Source of the DNA: Clostridia bacterium
GTDB lineage: Bacteria > Bacillota > Clostridia > Oscillospirales > Acutalibacteraceae
Assembly: GCA_017524165.1 (NCBI GenBank)
Contig: JAFWUH010000036.1
Span: forward strand, 1-50,007
Length of the DNA: 50,007 nucleotides
Direction: 5' to 3'
The translations under genes were made by a program, and so were the position numbers. Shown piece by piece: positions 9,417 to 18,244 of the stretch (within the stretch, counting starts at the first letter, position 1; each line of letters begins with the position of its first letter). The notes under the pieces are model-generated. The model saw only the letters and a program-made list of their open reading frames with translations. It ran no database searches and was not told the DNA's origin.

Positions 9417-9626
9417 TCAAGCATTCGCGCTGTCGTTCTTGAGTTCTTGCTCGCGGATGATGGTCTTTACGCGGGCAATGTCCTTCTTGACAGCAACGAT
9501 GCGCATGGGGTTTTCAAGCTGATTGATGGCAAGTTGAAAACGCAGATGGAACAATTCATCCTTCAACTTTGCCAGTTTTTCATTCAACTCAGGCAGCGTG
9601 TTTTCTCTGATTTCCTTTGCATTCAT
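9417..9626 (-). CDS. rpmC: 50S ribosomal protein L29
   Basis: A 69-residue helical protein: [20 protein letters not shown], then [19 protein letters not shown] and [17 protein letters not shown]29 sits at the polypeptide exit tunnel and is one of the docking places for SRP and trigger factor. Its ATG overlaps the rplP stop by one base (TAATG), consistent with translational coupling. Confidence 0.97.
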   Translation of the reverse strand: MNAKEIRENTLPELNEKLAKLKDELFHLRFQLAINQLENPMRIVAVKKDIARVKTIIREQELKNDSANA

Positions 9627-10051
9627 TACTGCTCACCACCCGTTTCCTGCTTGGTTACAAATTTGCACTTGATCGGCAATTTGTTCGCGGCGAGACGCAT
9701 CGCCTCGCGTGCCTGTTCCTCCGAAACTCCGCCGATTTCAAACATGACGCGGCCGGGTTTTACCACGGCTACCCAATATTCGGGAGAACCTTTACCGGAA
9801 CCCATTCGGGTTTCAGCCGGTTTCTCGGTAATCGGCTTATCGGGGAAAATTTTGATCCAAACCTGACCGCCACGCTTGATGTAACGCGTCATAGCGATAC
9901 GGGCAGCCTCAATCTGGTTGGAAGTGATCCATGCCGGCTCTAAAGCCTGCAGACCGAAATCACCGTGAGAGACGGTAATTCCGCGAGAAGCGGTACCGGT
10001 CAAGCGACCGCGCTGTACTCTGCGGTATTTTACGCGTTTCGGCATTAACAT
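9626..10051 (-). CDS. rplP: 50S ribosomal protein L16
   Basis: A 141-residue L16 starting [20 protein letters not shown], with [20 protein letters not shown], the [19 protein letters not shown] signature and the C-terminal [12 protein letters not shown]16 organises the A-site region of the 50S subunit. Its start codon overlaps the stop codon of rpsC by one base. Confidence 0.98.
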   Translation of the reverse strand: MLMPKRVKYRRVQRGRLTGTASRGITVSHGDFGLQALEPAWITSNQIEAARIAMTRYIKRGGQVWIKIFPDKPITEKPAETRMGSGKGSPEYWVAVVKPGRVMFEIGGVSEEQAREAMRLAANKLPIKCKFVTKQETGGEQ

Positions 10052-10794
10052 TAGCGAGCTCCCCCTTCCTTCTTCGGTGCGCGCTCTTTCCGCTCGCCGT
10101 TGTTGCGGCGACCGTCGCGACGGTTGTCGCGGGCAAATGTGTTGCGGCTTTCACGGCGGCGGTTCTCATCGAGAACCTCACCCTTGTATACCCAAACCTT
10201 TACGCCGATACGACCGTAGGTGGTGTTTGCCTCGGCAAAACCGTAGTCGATGTCGGCACGAAGGGTCTGCAGCGGGATGGTACCCTCATGATACTGTTCG
10301 CTTCTTGCAATTTCAGCGCCGCCCAAACGGCCGGAAACCTGCGTTTTGATACCCTTTACGCCCATGCGCATGGCTCTGCCGATCGACAGCTTCATAGCGC
10401 GGCGGAAAGAAATACGCTTTTCCAACTGTGTTGCGATATTTTCAGCAACAAGTTGCGCATTTGCATCGGGATTCTTGATCTCGACGATATTGATGATCAC
10501 CGGCTTTTTCAGCATCTGTTCGCAAGTAGTGCGGAGCTTTTCGATCTCAGCACCGTTGCGGCCGATAACCATACCCGGTTTTGCACAGTGGATGTGCAGT
10601 CTGACGCGCTTGTCGTCACGCTCAATTTCCACCTTGGCGATACCTGCTGTGTATAATGTTTTCTTCAGGTATTTACGGAGGTTATAATCCTCAACCAGTG
10701 TGTCGCCGAACTTATTGTCTGCAACAAACCAGCGGGAATCCCAGTCCTTGATAACGCCAACACGGAAACCGTGCGGATTTACTTTCTGACCCAT
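10051..10794 (-). CDS. rpsC: 30S ribosomal protein S3
   Basis: A 247-residue S3. [20 protein letters not shown] is the classical start; a KH domain follows ([19 protein letters not shown], with the GxxG loop IGRNG) and then the S3 C-terminal domain ([20 protein letters not shown]). The last 35 or so residues are a very basic tail rich in Arg, Asn and Lys, somewhat longer than the shortest S3 proteins; tails of this sort vary freely in the family. S3 lines the mRNA entry tunnel. Confidence 0.98.
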   Translation of the reverse strand: MGQKVNPHGFRVGVIKDWDSRWFVADNKFGDTLVEDYNLRKYLKKTLYTAGIAKVEIERDDKRVRLHIHCAKPGMVIGRNGAEIEKLRTTCEQMLKKPVIINIVEIKNPDANAQLVAENIATQLEKRISFRRAMKLSIGRAMRMGVKGIKTQVSGRLGGAEIARSEQYHEGTIPLQTLRADIDYGFAEANTTYGRIGVKVWVYKGEVLDENRRRESRNTFARDNRRDGRRNNGERKERAPKKEGGAR

Positions 10795-10811
10795 AACGAA
10801 ACCTCCTTACC

Positions 10812-11147
10812 TTAATTCTCGCGTTCTTTCAGAACGATTGTCATATGGCTGGTTCTTTTCAGAATGCGGTGTGCACGACCGTGATCCTTCGGGCGGATTC
10901 TCTTCAGAATCGGTCCCGGGCAGACGAGACACTCGGCAACATAAAGTCTTGCCATATCCATATTTTTGTTTTCTGCGTTAGCCATTGCAGATGCTAAAAG
11001 TTTCTCCAAGTATTCGCAAGCGGATTTCGGAGTAAACTTCAGAATAGCCATGGCCTTGTCTGCATCCTGATTGCGGATCAGATCCAAAACAATCTTCACC
11101 TTACGCGGCGAGATGCGGGCAAATTTCAAGGTAGCCCTTGCTTCCAT
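10812..11147 (-). CDS. rplV: 50S ribosomal protein L22
   Basis: A 111-residue L22. It begins EARATLKFARISPRKVKIVL and ends RAHRILKRTSHMTIVLKE; the beta-hairpin loop (CPGPILKRIRPKDHGRA) reaches into the exit tunnel near the macrolide site. No insertion or deletion that would suggest macrolide resistance is evident. Located between rpsS and rpsC. Confidence 0.97.
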   Translation of the reverse strand: MEARATLKFARISPRKVKIVLDLIRNQDADKAMAILKFTPKSACEYLEKLLASAMANAENKNMDMARLYVAECLVCPGPILKRIRPKDHGRAHRILKRTSHMTIVLKEREN

Positions 11148-11170
11148 CGTTAACTTCTCCTTTCGACCGC

Positions 11171-11446
11171 TTACTTACCGGAGGTTTTAGAACCGGCGTG
11201 GCCTTTAAATGTTCTTGTCGGTGCAAACTCACCGAGTTTATAGCCGACCATATCCTCTGTAACATAGACCGGAACGTGCTTGCGTCCGTCATGGACCGCA
11301 AAGGTGTGTCCGACGAAATCAGGGAATATGGTGGAAGAACGACTCCAGGTTTTCAGTACGCGTTTTTCTCCGGTTTCGTTCATTTGCAGAACCTTTTTGT
11401 ACAAGGATTCTTGTACATAAGGGCCCTTTTTAATACTTCTACCCAT
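11171..11446 (-). CDS. rpsS: 30S ribosomal protein S19
   Basis: A 91-residue S19: [20 protein letters not shown], then [20 protein letters not shown] with the [17 protein letters not shown] ending, all diagnostic. S19 is in the 30S head and works with S13. Order rplB-rpsS-rplV is standard. Confidence 0.98.
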   Translation of the reverse strand: MGRSIKKGPYVQESLYKKVLQMNETGEKRVLKTWSRSSTIFPDFVGHTFAVHDGRKHVPVYVTEDMVGYKLGEFAPTRTFKGHAGSKTSGK

Positions 11447-11469
11447 AATGAATTCTCCTTTCGTCCGAC

Positions 11470-12297
11470 TTACTTACGGCGTGTGACGATAAACTTATCG
11501 CTGGCCTTATGCTTCTGACGGGTCTTATAACCCAAGGTCGGTTTACCCCATGGGGTAACAGGGCCGGGACGGCCGATGGGGGATTTACCCTCACCACCAC
11601 CGTGCGGGTGGTCGCAGGGGTTCATGACGGAACCGCGAACGGTCGGTCTCCAACCCATGTGGCGTTTGCGTCCGGCTTTACCGTAATTGACATTGGCGTG
11701 CTCCGGATTGGAGACAACACCGACGGTAGCCATACATTTATCCGGCACATTGCGCTGTTCGCCGGAAGGCAAACGCAGCAAAGCCATACCGTTTTCCTTT
11801 GCCATCAACTGAGCCGTGTTACCGGCGGAACGCGCCAACTGGGCGCCCTTGCCCGGATACAACTCAATGTTGTGCAGGAAGGTACCGACCGGAATGTTGG
11901 TCAACGGCAAAGCGTTGCCCGGCTTGATGTCCACATTCGGTCCGCTGACGACGGTATCGCCGACCTTCAGATCCTGCGGTGCGATAATGTAGCGCTTTTC
12001 GCCGTCTTCAAACTGAATCAGCGCGATAAATGCGGAACGGTTCGGATCATATTCCAAAGTCTTTACCGTTGCCGGTGCATCAAAACGATCGCGTTTGAAA
12101 TCAATGACTCTGTACTTTCTGCGGTTACCGCCGCCTCTGTGGCGAACGGTGATTCTGCCGTAACTGTTGCGTCCGGCATTCTTTTTAATCGGCTCAAGCA
12201 AACTTCTTTCGGGCGCAACTTTGGACAACTCGGAATAATCCATGGTTGTCATATTTCTGCGACCGTTTGTCGTCGGCTTGTAATGCTTAATAGCCAT
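11470..12297 (-). CDS. rplB: 50S ribosomal protein L2
   Basis: A 275-residue L2, needed for subunit association and peptidyl-transferase structure. It begins [18 protein letters not shown] and has the [19 protein letters not shown] and [20 protein letters not shown] signatures, including the conserved His in the latter. The frame is open for three more codons (a GTG), but the Shine-Dalgarno AGGAGAG would then touch that GTG, whereas it is eight bases from this ATG. The gap to rplW is unusually long for this cluster and contains two hairpins. Confidence 0.97.
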   Translation of the reverse strand: MAIKHYKPTTNGRRNMTTMDYSELSKVAPERSLLEPIKKNAGRNSYGRITVRHRGGGNRRKYRVIDFKRDRFDAPATVKTLEYDPNRSAFIALIQFEDGEKRYIIAPQDLKVGDTVVSGPNVDIKPGNALPLTNIPVGTFLHNIELYPGKGAQLARSAGNTAQLMAKENGMALLRLPSGEQRNVPDKCMATVGVVSNPEHANVNYGKAGRKRHMGWRPTVRGSVMNPCDHPHGGGEGKSPIGRPGPVTPWGKPTLGYKTRQKHKASDKFIVTRRK

Positions 12298-12325
12298 GTG
12301 TTTCACTCTCCTATTTTGGCTTAGC

Positions 12326-12374
12326 GAAGCCGTCCGGCGGCTTCATACATCACCGGAATCAATTCATTGATTCC
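12326..12374 (-). other. Two tandem hairpins in the rplW-rplB spacer
   Basis: In the 88-base gap between rplW and rplB, two inverted repeats stand side by side. One has 9-base arms (GGAATCAAT, 12355-12363, with ATTGATTCC, 12366-12374). The other has 7-base arms (GAAGCCG, 12326-12332, with CGGCTTC, 12338-12344). Neither is followed by a T run on the minus strand, so they are not classical terminators. They may be processing or mRNA-stability elements, or a leader controlling rplB. Confidence 0.55.
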
Positions 12375-12385
12375 CTGACGGAACC

Positions 12386-12679
12386 TTAAATCAAACCGTC
12401 AAAAAATTCAATCGGCTTGGAATCGCTCTTCAAGGTTACAATTGCCTTCTTCCAAGCAGCTGTATAGCCCTCATATCGACCCATGCGTCTTGCCTGTCCG
12501 CGCATATTGATGGTGTTGACCTTTGCAACTTCTACCTTGAACAACTTCTCAACAGCGTCGGCAATCTGATACTTGTTTGCATCTTTTGCAACCTTAAAGG
12601 TGTACTTCTTATCGGCAATGCCCGACATACTCTTTTCGGTAATGACCGGTGCCAAAATAATGTCCTGTGCGGTTTTCAT
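12386..12679 (-). CDS. rplW: 50S ribosomal protein L23
   Basis: A 97-residue L23: AQDIILAPVITEKSMSGIAD, then KYTFKVAKDANKYQIADAVE and VNTINMRGQARRMGR. L23 lies at the tunnel exit and binds trigger factor and SRP. The start overlaps the stop of rplD by one base. Confidence 0.98.
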   Translation of the reverse strand: MKTAQDIILAPVITEKSMSGIADKKYTFKVAKDANKYQIADAVEKLFKVEVAKVNTINMRGQARRMGRYEGYTAAWKKAIVTLKSDSKPIEFFDGLI

Positions 12680-13302
12680 TACGCGTACACCTCCTGAATT
12701 TTTTCTACTGCACCCTTGACCATCACAACGGTATCCGCATGGATGATGTCATAAGTGTTGAGGGTGTTGAACTGGGTAGCTTTCGCGCCTTTGATATTGG
12801 CAATACTCTTGACGGCAAAAGCGTTATTATCTGCTAAAACCACAAGCGTCTTTTTGCCGGCACCGATGGCTTGCAAACAAGCAACAACCGTCTTGGTGCT
12901 GAAGGTGTCCAGCTTTAATTCCTCTAATACGATCATGTTGCCGGCAGCAACCTTATCCGACAAAGCGGATTTCAGTGCCAAACGGCGCACCTTCTTGTTG
13001 AGAGCATACGAATAATCTCTCGGCTTCGGTGCATGAACGATTCCGCCGTGTCTCCACTGGGGAGCGCGTGTCGAACCCTGACGGGCGTGTCCGGTTCCCT
13101 TTTGACGCCATGGCTTTTTGCCGCCGCCGGAAACCTCGGTACGGGTCAGAGTGGACTGTGTACCCTGACGCTGATTGGCGAGGTAATTGACCACAGCCAT
13201 ATGCATTACTACTGCGTTGGGTTTGATTCCGAAGATGGCATCGCTTAACATCATTTCACCGACGCTTTTGCCTGCCATATCGACTACTGTAATATTCGGC
13301 AT
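12679..13302 (-). CDS. rplD: 50S ribosomal protein L4
   Basis: A 207-residue L4 with the long tunnel-reaching loop (RTEVSGGGKKPWRQKGTGHA then RQGSTRAPQWRHGG) and the globular domain after it. In enteric bacteria L4 also represses its own S10 operon by binding the leader; Bacillota use different devices, so a role of L4 on the long leader seen upstream of rpsJ is only a possibility. Confidence 0.98.
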   Translation of the reverse strand: MPNITVVDMAGKSVGEMMLSDAIFGIKPNAVVMHMAVVNYLANQRQGTQSTLTRTEVSGGGKKPWRQKGTGHARQGSTRAPQWRHGGIVHAPKPRDYSYALNKKVRRLALKSALSDKVAAGNMIVLEELKLDTFSTKTVVACLQAIGAGKKTLVVLADNNAFAVKSIANIKGAKATQFNTLNTYDIIHADTVVMVKGAVEKIQEVYA

Positions 13303-13321
13303 AACTCAAACACTCCTTCCC

Positions 13322-13954
13322 TTAAGCTTTCACGCTGTCAAAGAGCACCACAATGCCGCCCTTGGGTCCCGGAACGGCACCCTTTACGGCGATGATGTTC
13401 TTTTCGGCGTCCACTTTCACTACGGTCAGGTTCTGAACGGTTACACGCTCATGGCCCAAATGACCGGCCATCTTTTTACCTTTAAATACGCGAGAGGGAC
13501 TGGAGCAAGCGCCCAAAGAACCGCCGTGACGGGCAACAGGACCCGAATCGTGGCTTTCTTTCAAACGGTGGAAATTCCAGCGCTTGATGGTGCCGGCATA
13601 TCCTTTACCTTTTGAAGTTCCTCTGACATCGACCGAGTCACCCTCGGCAAAAGTGTCGGCTTTGATGATGTCGCCGACATTAAGTGCGCTGCAATCTTCC
13701 AAACGGAACTCACGGAGTACCTTTTTGGGCGCAACATCACCCTTCTTGAAATGTCCCTGCATGGGTTTGTTGACCTTGCCGGCTTTCAAATCGCCGTAGC
13801 CGATCTGAACTGCCTCATAACCGTCGTTTTCAGCGGTCTTCTTCTGCGAAACAACGCAGGGACCTGCTTCGATCACGGTTACCGGAACAACATTTCCGTT
13901 TGCGTCAAAAAGTTGGGTCATACCCAATTTCTTTCCGACAATACCTTTTTTCAT
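13322..13954 (-). CDS. rplC: 50S ribosomal protein L3
   Basis: A 210-residue L3 beginning [20 protein letters not shown], with the conserved [17 protein letters not shown] loop and [20 protein letters not shown] that reach the peptidyl-transferase centre. The glutamine methylated by PrmB in some Proteobacteria is not discussed in this lineage. The spacer to rpsJ (86 bases) holds a small hairpin. Confidence 0.98.
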   Translation of the reverse strand: MKKGIVGKKLGMTQLFDANGNVVPVTVIEAGPCVVSQKKTAENDGYEAVQIGYGDLKAGKVNKPMQGHFKKGDVAPKKVLREFRLEDCSALNVGDIIKADTFAEGDSVDVRGTSKGKGYAGTIKRWNFHRLKESHDSGPVARHGGSLGACSSPSRVFKGKKMAGHLGHERVTVQNLTVVKVDAEKNIIAVKGAVPGPKGGIVVLFDSVKA

Positions 13955-13978
13955 TTTCTTTCCTCCTATTGGTTATTG

Positions 13979-13994
13979 GTCAGCACAGGCTGAC
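13979..13994 (-). other. Small hairpin between rpsJ and rplC
   Basis: The arms GTCAGC and GCTGAC enclose the four-base loop ACAG in the 86-base spacer between the rpsJ stop and the rplC start. There is no T run after it, so a role as terminator is unlikely; it may be an mRNA processing site or simply chance. Confidence 0.4.
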
Positions 13995-14040
13995 ATGACC
14001 ACGCCGTACAAAACGAAATGCAATGATATCGCGCTGGCGA

Positions 14041-14352
14041 TCATAACTTGATTTCGATTTCCACTCCGGCGGGAAGCTCAAGACCGGTCAGGGCTTCCAC
14101 AGTTTTGTTGGAAGGTCTGATCACATCGATAAGCCTTTTGTGGGTCCGCATTTCAAACTGCTCACGGCTGTCCTTATACTTATGAACAGCGCGCAGAATG
14201 GTCACGATTTCCTTTTCGGTCGGGAGCGGTACGGGACCGGATACCCTAGCACCTGTACGTTTAGCGGTTTCCACAATCTTTTCTGCGGACTGGTCTACAA
14301 GCGCGTGATCGTAACCCTTGATACGAATACGGATTTTTTCTTTCACTGCCAT
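14041..14352 (-). CDS. rpsJ: 30S ribosomal protein S10
   Basis: A 103-residue S10, which also acts as NusE in antitermination. It begins [20 protein letters not shown] and contains [20 protein letters not shown] and [19 protein letters not shown]. The frame is open for 23 more codons upstream, but AAGGAGG stands a suitable distance before this ATG and the upstream residues do not belong to the family. It is the first gene of the ribosomal cluster; tuf and fusA, which often precede it, are not here. Confidence 0.97.
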   Translation of the reverse strand: MAVKEKIRIRIKGYDHALVDQSAEKIVETAKRTGARVSGPVPLPTEKEIVTILRAVHKYKDSREQFEMRTHKRLIDVIRPSNKTVEALTGLELPAGVEIEIKL

Positions 14353-14628
14353 GTGAATTTTCGCCTCCTTGTTGAGTTGGCGGGCAAAACTTACATCGTG
14401 CCGGGTGTTTCTTTCCGACACAATATAAAACCGGCATTGCTGGGGTCACAGACAATTCCGGAACAGCGACTCGCATCGCCGTTGCACAACAGATTCGCAA
14501 GTATCTCTTGTGCCTCCAAAGTTCTTTCGCCCGGTTTAAAATCGGACATACTCCGCGGAAATTTCCCGACTCGGCGGTCGGCCACCTCCCGCATCAACGC
14601 ATGTTTTACGCTGCTTTTTCACAGCGTG
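14353..14628 (-). promoter_or_regulatory. Long 5' leader of the S10 ribosomal operon
   Basis: About 275 bases lie between the predicted transcription start and rpsJ. The very 5' end folds into a hairpin (arms ACGCTG and CAGCGT, 14608-14627), and further GC-rich inverted segments follow (for example CCGAC with GTCGG). A 68-codon open frame (14391-14597) lacks a sound Shine-Dalgarno site and resembles nothing known to me, so it is not called a gene. The length and structure suggest an autoregulatory or processing leader; this is an inference and no known leader family was recognised. Confidence 0.45.
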
Positions 14629-14635
14629 CACGATG

Positions 14636-14664
14636 ATTTTACCATATCAGCCAAAAAATTGCAA
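14636..14664 (-). promoter_or_regulatory. Promoter of the S10 operon
   Basis: On the minus strand, TTGCAA (14664-14659) and TAAAAT (14641-14636) are separated by exactly 17 bases, a good vegetative sigma-A type promoter. It lies just after the terminator of the preceding dockerin gene and upstream of rpsJ, with transcription expected to start near 14628. Confidence 0.7.
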
Positions 14665-14721
14665 GAATTTTCTAAAAAAATACCTTATAACATTTCACAA
14701 AGTTTTTGCATTTTTTTGTGC

Positions 14722-14765
14722 AAAAAACACAACGGTCTGTCCTGCTGTTTACAGAACAGACCGTT
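14722..14765 (-). terminator. Intrinsic terminator of the transglutaminase-dockerin gene
   Basis: A perfect 10-base-pair stem (AACGGTCTGT, 14731-14740, with ACAGACCGTT, 14756-14765) with a 15-base loop is followed on the minus strand by GTGTTTTTTG. It begins 14 bases after the stop codon and separates the surface-protein genes from the ribosomal operon. Confidence 0.85.
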
Positions 14766-14779
14766 GAAATATAGCACTA

Positions 14780-16369
14780 CTAAAATGAGTCAATGTCCCC
14801 CGCCACACATTTTTTCATGTGGATCAGATCGGTAATATCAATCGAATAGTCGCCGGTCACATCAAAAAAGTCCGGATGGGTATTGCCAACCGTTCCGACC
14901 AAAAGATAAACCCGAAGACCGACCAAATCACTCGCCGTGACCTGTTCATCTCCGTTTGCATCGCCGATTTCGGGCATAGAGTATTCATATTCCAAACCGT
15001 TTTCATCGTTAATGCCGTCCCGCGATTTCGTACAATACTGAATGACGCCTTTGCCGGCATACAGACATCCGTACATCTGATCACTATGAGAACGCGGAAT
15101 CGTTTGAACGGTGTGATCGGTCACGGAATAGGACCAAAGCTGATTGGAGCAGTTTAAATACAGTCGATTGCCCACTGCAAAGAATCCGCTGTAGAAATTG
15201 TCCCAAATACTGTTATTCGAGGGTGCACGCCATGCCGGTGAACTGACCGTTGTCACCAAGGACGCACTCATCCAGCCGGAATTGAGCCGATTAATTTCAG
15301 CCTTTCGATAGGATGCGGTGGTTATTGAGGAATCGTCTCCCGTATCCACCAGCATATAGCCTACTCCATTGCAGATCGCGATCGGATAATCGCTTTCGTG
15401 CCACGGTGCATTTTCAAAAGTATTGCTGTTACAAACAACATTATCTAAACCGGCGACCTGCCAGCACGGTTCATCGCCGGTCCACAGCAACATATTCTCA
15501 CCCTCGGGATCGGCAGGATCCGGATATTCCACTTCGCCGAAATAATCAATATGATGTTCCATAATCCTACTGTCGGTGGTCAACAATAATTCGTGCCTGC
15601 TCGGCACCATGCCGTAACCGTCGGGCGAAGGATCGTCATTCGTACAGTCCACATGATAATAGTTTGAACCGATTTTTACTATATTCCATGCATGAGCGTG
15701 AATATTGTCTGTGACTACATAAGAAACGATGCCCAACCGTTGCATCACCGCAAAAAAAGCATTGGTATACGCCGAACAAACGCCCTTTTTCTCCCGGAAA
15801 AATGTTACCGCATCATAAATCAAATAGTCCAGATCATATTCATAGTGCGCCACAAAGTAATCATGCACCGCAATAATTTTTTGTGTATCCGTCAAGCCTT
15901 TCCCGGAAACATAATTAACAATTTTCCGCAATTCCTTTTTATATTGTGCCAAGTAAAGTTCAGCCTGCGCTTGACTGCAGGTATAGGTGATATTATAAAC
16001 CGAGGTCACTTCCACTTTGCCGCTGACCGTCCTATACCGCATTCTGTAGGTTGAAAAAAAATCGACCGAGAATAGTTCCGGTACATAAAAATATAAATAA
16101 TCACAAAGAAGTTGTAACGCCTCGCTGATTTCATCTGCGTTATTGAATCTAAGATGATAATCACTCATTGATATTGTTGTTTGGTGCAGACGCATTCCTT
16201 CATACAACGCATTGGCAAATGCCTTCATGGTCGAATTATCCAATAACGAATAAACCTTTTCTAATTCAGGATGAATTTCGAGCGTATCGTCCTGCGCCGC
16301 AGTCGGTATACAAAAGAACCCTGTCAAAAGGACCAGCGATAATATCGCAGCAACGATCCGTTTGCTCAT
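14780..16369 (-). CDS. Secreted transglutaminase-like protein with C-terminal dockerin
   Basis: The 529-residue product has a signal peptide (about residues 1-25, ending in PTAAQ). Residues about 160-245 match the transglutaminase-like fold: Cys198 in KKGVCSAYTNAF, His226 in HAHAWNIV and Asp241 in YYHVDCTND form the expected triad. Such domains cleave or cross-link peptides; the substrate here is unknown. Residues 469-525 form a type I dockerin with two calcium-binding repeats (GDANGDEQVTASDLVGLR and DVTGDYSIDITDLIHMKK), so the protein should dock on a cohesin. Residues about 280-465 have no fold I recognise. The gene lies 34 bases downstream of a surface cohesin gene and is probably cotranscribed with it; it ends at a clear terminator. 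The Shine-Dalgarno AAAGGAG is 11 bases from the ATG, slightly long. Confidence 0.88.
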   Translation of the reverse strand: MSKRIVAAILSLVLLTGFFCIPTAAQDDTLEIHPELEKVYSLLDNSTMKAFANALYEGMRLHQTTISMSDYHLRFNNADEISEALQLLCDYLYFYVPELFSVDFFSTYRMRYRTVSGKVEVTSVYNITYTCSQAQAELYLAQYKKELRKIVNYVSGKGLTDTQKIIAVHDYFVAHYEYDLDYLIYDAVTFFREKKGVCSAYTNAFFAVMQRLGIVSYVVTDNIHAHAWNIVKIGSNYYHVDCTNDDPSPDGYGMVPSRHELLLTTDSRIMEHHIDYFGEVEYPDPADPEGENMLLWTGDEPCWQVAGLDNVVCNSNTFENAPWHESDYPIAICNGVGYMLVDTGDDSSITTASYRKAEINRLNSGWMSASLVTTVSSPAWRAPSNNSIWDNFYSGFFAVGNRLYLNCSNQLWSYSVTDHTVQTIPRSHSDQMYGCLYAGKGVIQYCTKSRDGINDENGLEYEYSMPEIGDANGDEQVTASDLVGLRVYLLVGTVGNTHPDFFDVTGDYSIDITDLIHMKKCVAGDIDSF

Positions 16370-16403
16370 CAGCGATCACACTCCTTTCCGATTTATAATA
16401 TAA

Positions 16404-17549
16404 TTACCATCCGAGAAACAGAACCGAGAGGATCGGCAAAATTAATTTCATACGAAGCTGATCCATCACCGTTCGTACGCCTTCACGCAGTACCGCCATC
16501 AAACCGCCGTCTCCATGTGCCCCGACAAAATACTGTACGGTACGGTCAATAAATCCCAAATCGGCAGTTTTTTCTTGTTCAATCAACTGTTCGGCAGACA
16601 TGGGTTCTTGCAGTTTTGGATCTTCTTCCGATGTTGGTTTCTCTTCCGGATCCGTCTGCTGCGGTTCATCTTCTTCTGCCGTATTCGGCGAATGTTCCTG
16701 TTGCTGTTTTATTTCTAACAGCAGTTGCCAGGTCTCCGGCTGGATCGCGTCATCTTTTTTATTGGAAAAATCATGCGTCGCCGAATCTAACAGCGAAAAG
16801 GTCACCGCGTCCGCTGTTTTATCGCATCGAATGCAATGCCGACTCATGATACCGTCTTGTTCAGAGGTTGCCGGACGGTCAACGATCCACTCCGATGTAA
16901 ACTCATGTCCGACCGGATCGGTTTCCCGGTTTTCATTATGCCCACATATACTGCAGACCCTCGTTTGCATACCGCCTTTAGTGCATTTTGCTTCGACCGT
17001 ATCGGTCCATTTACCGTAACGGTGTTTGCAGTTTTTGCCGTTATACTTGATTTCTACCCCGCCGGCAACCACCGTCGGCGTGATCTTGGTGCCTTCCCAA
17101 CAAGCAAAACAACCCGTCAAATTATCTGCTCTTTGACCGGGCCAGATGTTTTTGATTGTAATCGGATAAAAACCGACCTGCGCATCTTCCTTGACCTTAA
17201 ATTCCAAGGTCACCAGCGTCCCGTTTTCAGTACGGTTTTCCGACTCACAGTTTACGAAGCTGACATACCCGTTATGATCCTGCAACAAATAGTCCCGTAA
17301 AAATCCCGCATGAAATTTGGTATATTCCAACACATTCGGATCGTAGTGAAAGGTGACCGTGATTGCCATTAACGCCGTATTGTCGCTGATATCAATATTG
17401 ATCAGCACAGAATCTCCCGGCGCGGCAGTAACCGTATCCACCGTAACAGTAGGGTTGTAATCGGCGCGAACGAACAGTATATTTCCGAACAGCGCCGCTG
17501 TTAAGACTGTGCAAAGCAGAATTGCCGTTAAACTTTTCAACCGTGTCAA
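16404..17549 (-). CDS. Cell-surface single-cohesin protein with cysteine-rich module and C-terminal membrane anchor
   Basis: A 381-residue protein. A signal peptide covers about residues 1-29. A cohesin domain (about 33-170) is shown by VTVDTVTAAPGDSVLINIDI, FHYDPNVLEYTKF, GTLVTLEFKVKEDAQVGFYPI and a final GGVEIKY. Next comes a Cys/His-rich module (HRYGKWTDTVEAKC, CSICGHNENRETDPVGHEF, CIRCDK) of a kind repeated in clostridial surface proteins, then an acidic Glu/Pro/Gln-rich linker and a terminal hydrophobic helix (LILPILSVLFLGW) without an LPXTG-like motif. The start is TTG at 17549: AAAGGAG is nine bases before it, whereas the longer frame from 17591 would begin inside the promoter. Its role is likely to display one dockerin protein, the best candidate being the next gene. 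Confidence 0.85.
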   Translation of the reverse strand: MTRLKSLTAILLCTVLTAALFGNILFVRADYNPTVTVDTVTAAPGDSVLINIDISDNTALMAITVTFHYDPNVLEYTKFHAGFLRDYLLQDHNGYVSFVNCESENRTENGTLVTLEFKVKEDAQVGFYPITIKNIWPGQRADNLTGCFACWEGTKITPTVVAGGVEIKYNGKNCKHRYGKWTDTVEAKCTKGGMQTRVCSICGHNENRETDPVGHEFTSEWIVDRPATSEQDGIMSRHCIRCDKTADAVTFSLLDSATHDFSNKKDDAIQPETWQLLLEIKQQQEHSPNTAEEDEPQQTDPEEKPTSEEDPKLQEPMSAEQLIEQEKTADLGFIDRTVQYFVGAHGDGGLMAVLREGVRTVMDQLRMKLILPILSVLFLGW

Positions 17550-17581
17550 AATGACCGTCTCCTTTTCTTTCTCCAGAAAAA

Positions 17582-17610
17582 AATATACCATACCCCACTT
17601 TTTTTGTCAA
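17582..17610 (-). promoter_or_regulatory. Promoter of the cohesin-dockerin gene pair
   Basis: TTGACA (17610-17605) and TATATT (17587-17582) with a 17-base spacer on the minus strand. Transcription should begin near 17575, giving a leader of about 26 bases to the TTG start codon. The -35 box follows directly on the T run of the preceding terminator. Confidence 0.8.
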
Positions 17611-17653
17611 CAAAAAAGCGCATTTCGGAACCAAAGTGCCAAAATGTGCTTTT
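17611..17653 (-). terminator. Intrinsic terminator after the small cohesin gene
   Basis: A 14-base imperfect stem (AAAGCACATTTTGG on the RNA, pairing with CCGAAATGCGCTTT; one mismatch and one wobble) with a ten-base loop, followed by TTTTTTG on the minus strand. It ends the transcription unit that starts at the glycosylphosphotransferase gene. Confidence 0.75.
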
Positions 17654-17659
17654 CATCAT

Positions 17660-18244
17660 TTAACGGACCTTCACAAATCCCGTCGAGATTTTCGGTAACA
17701 CCGTGTTCTCGTCTATATCGGCAAACATGCTGTTATCCGTAAGTTCAATCGGATATTCGCCCTTTGCCGCATCTTTTTTAATAGAAAACTGCAAAATCAA
17801 CAGCGTGCCGTTTGCGGTGACATTTTTGGAAATATCGCTTTCCGAAATAATGCAACCGACCTTTCCGCCGGCGCCCTCCACCGTATATTCATCAAACAGA
17901 TCGCCTTCCTCATAGCCTTCGTAGACCAAAGCGGTGTCATCGTATTGGAAGTAAAGCTGTGCTGCCGCAATACCCGGGTTATCATTCAGATTGATCGGAA
18001 CGGAAACCTTATCCTCCGCTTTGCCTTCTGCCGGTTTAATCTTTACGGTACCTTTTTCGATTACCTGAGTCACCGGCGTATCGGAAGAACCGCCTGCCTG
18101 TGCAGAAGATTCTATATTCCCATTGTTTGATCCTCCGCCTTTTTTGACGGTAAACAACCCGGTCGAAAAACCGATCATGACCGTAACGGCGATCCCTAAC
18201 ACAACTACACCGGCAATAATACCAATTAACAGTTTCTTATTCAT
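17660..18244 (-). CDS. Membrane-anchored single-cohesin protein
   Basis: A 194-residue protein with an N-terminal transmembrane helix (LLIGIIAGVVVLGIAVTVMI), a Gly/Ser/Asn-rich spacer and one cohesin domain from about residue 60 to the end: DKVSVPINLNDNPGIAAAQL, FQYDDTALVYEGYEEGDLF, NGTLLILQFSIKKDAAKGEY and a final ISTGFVKV. It should hold a dockerin protein at the outer face of the membrane. Two ATGs are possible; the second (18244) is chosen because AAGGAG is seven bases from it and only one base from the first. The gene starts 11 bases after the nucleotidyltransferase stop, so it is read with the polysaccharide genes, which is an unusual partnership. Confidence 0.85.
   Translation of the reverse strand: MNKKLLIGIIAGVVVLGIAVTVMIGFSTGLFTVKKGGGSNNGNIESSAQAGGSSDTPVTQVIEKGTVKIKPAEGKAEDKVSVPINLNDNPGIAAAQLYFQYDDTALVYEGYEEGDLFDEYTVEGAGGKVGCIISESDISKNVTANGTLLILQFSIKKDAAKGEYPIELTDNSMFADIDENTVLPKISTGFVKVR

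Noticed and set aside
14391-14597. 68-codon open frame in the leader before rpsJ
   Set aside because: It starts with TTG without a good ribosome-binding site, resembles no known protein, and lies in what looks like a structured leader.
16404-17549. Sortase substrate
   Set aside because: The C-terminal helix is not preceded by LPXTG or NPQTN-like residues and is not followed by the usual basic tail, so simple membrane anchoring is preferred.
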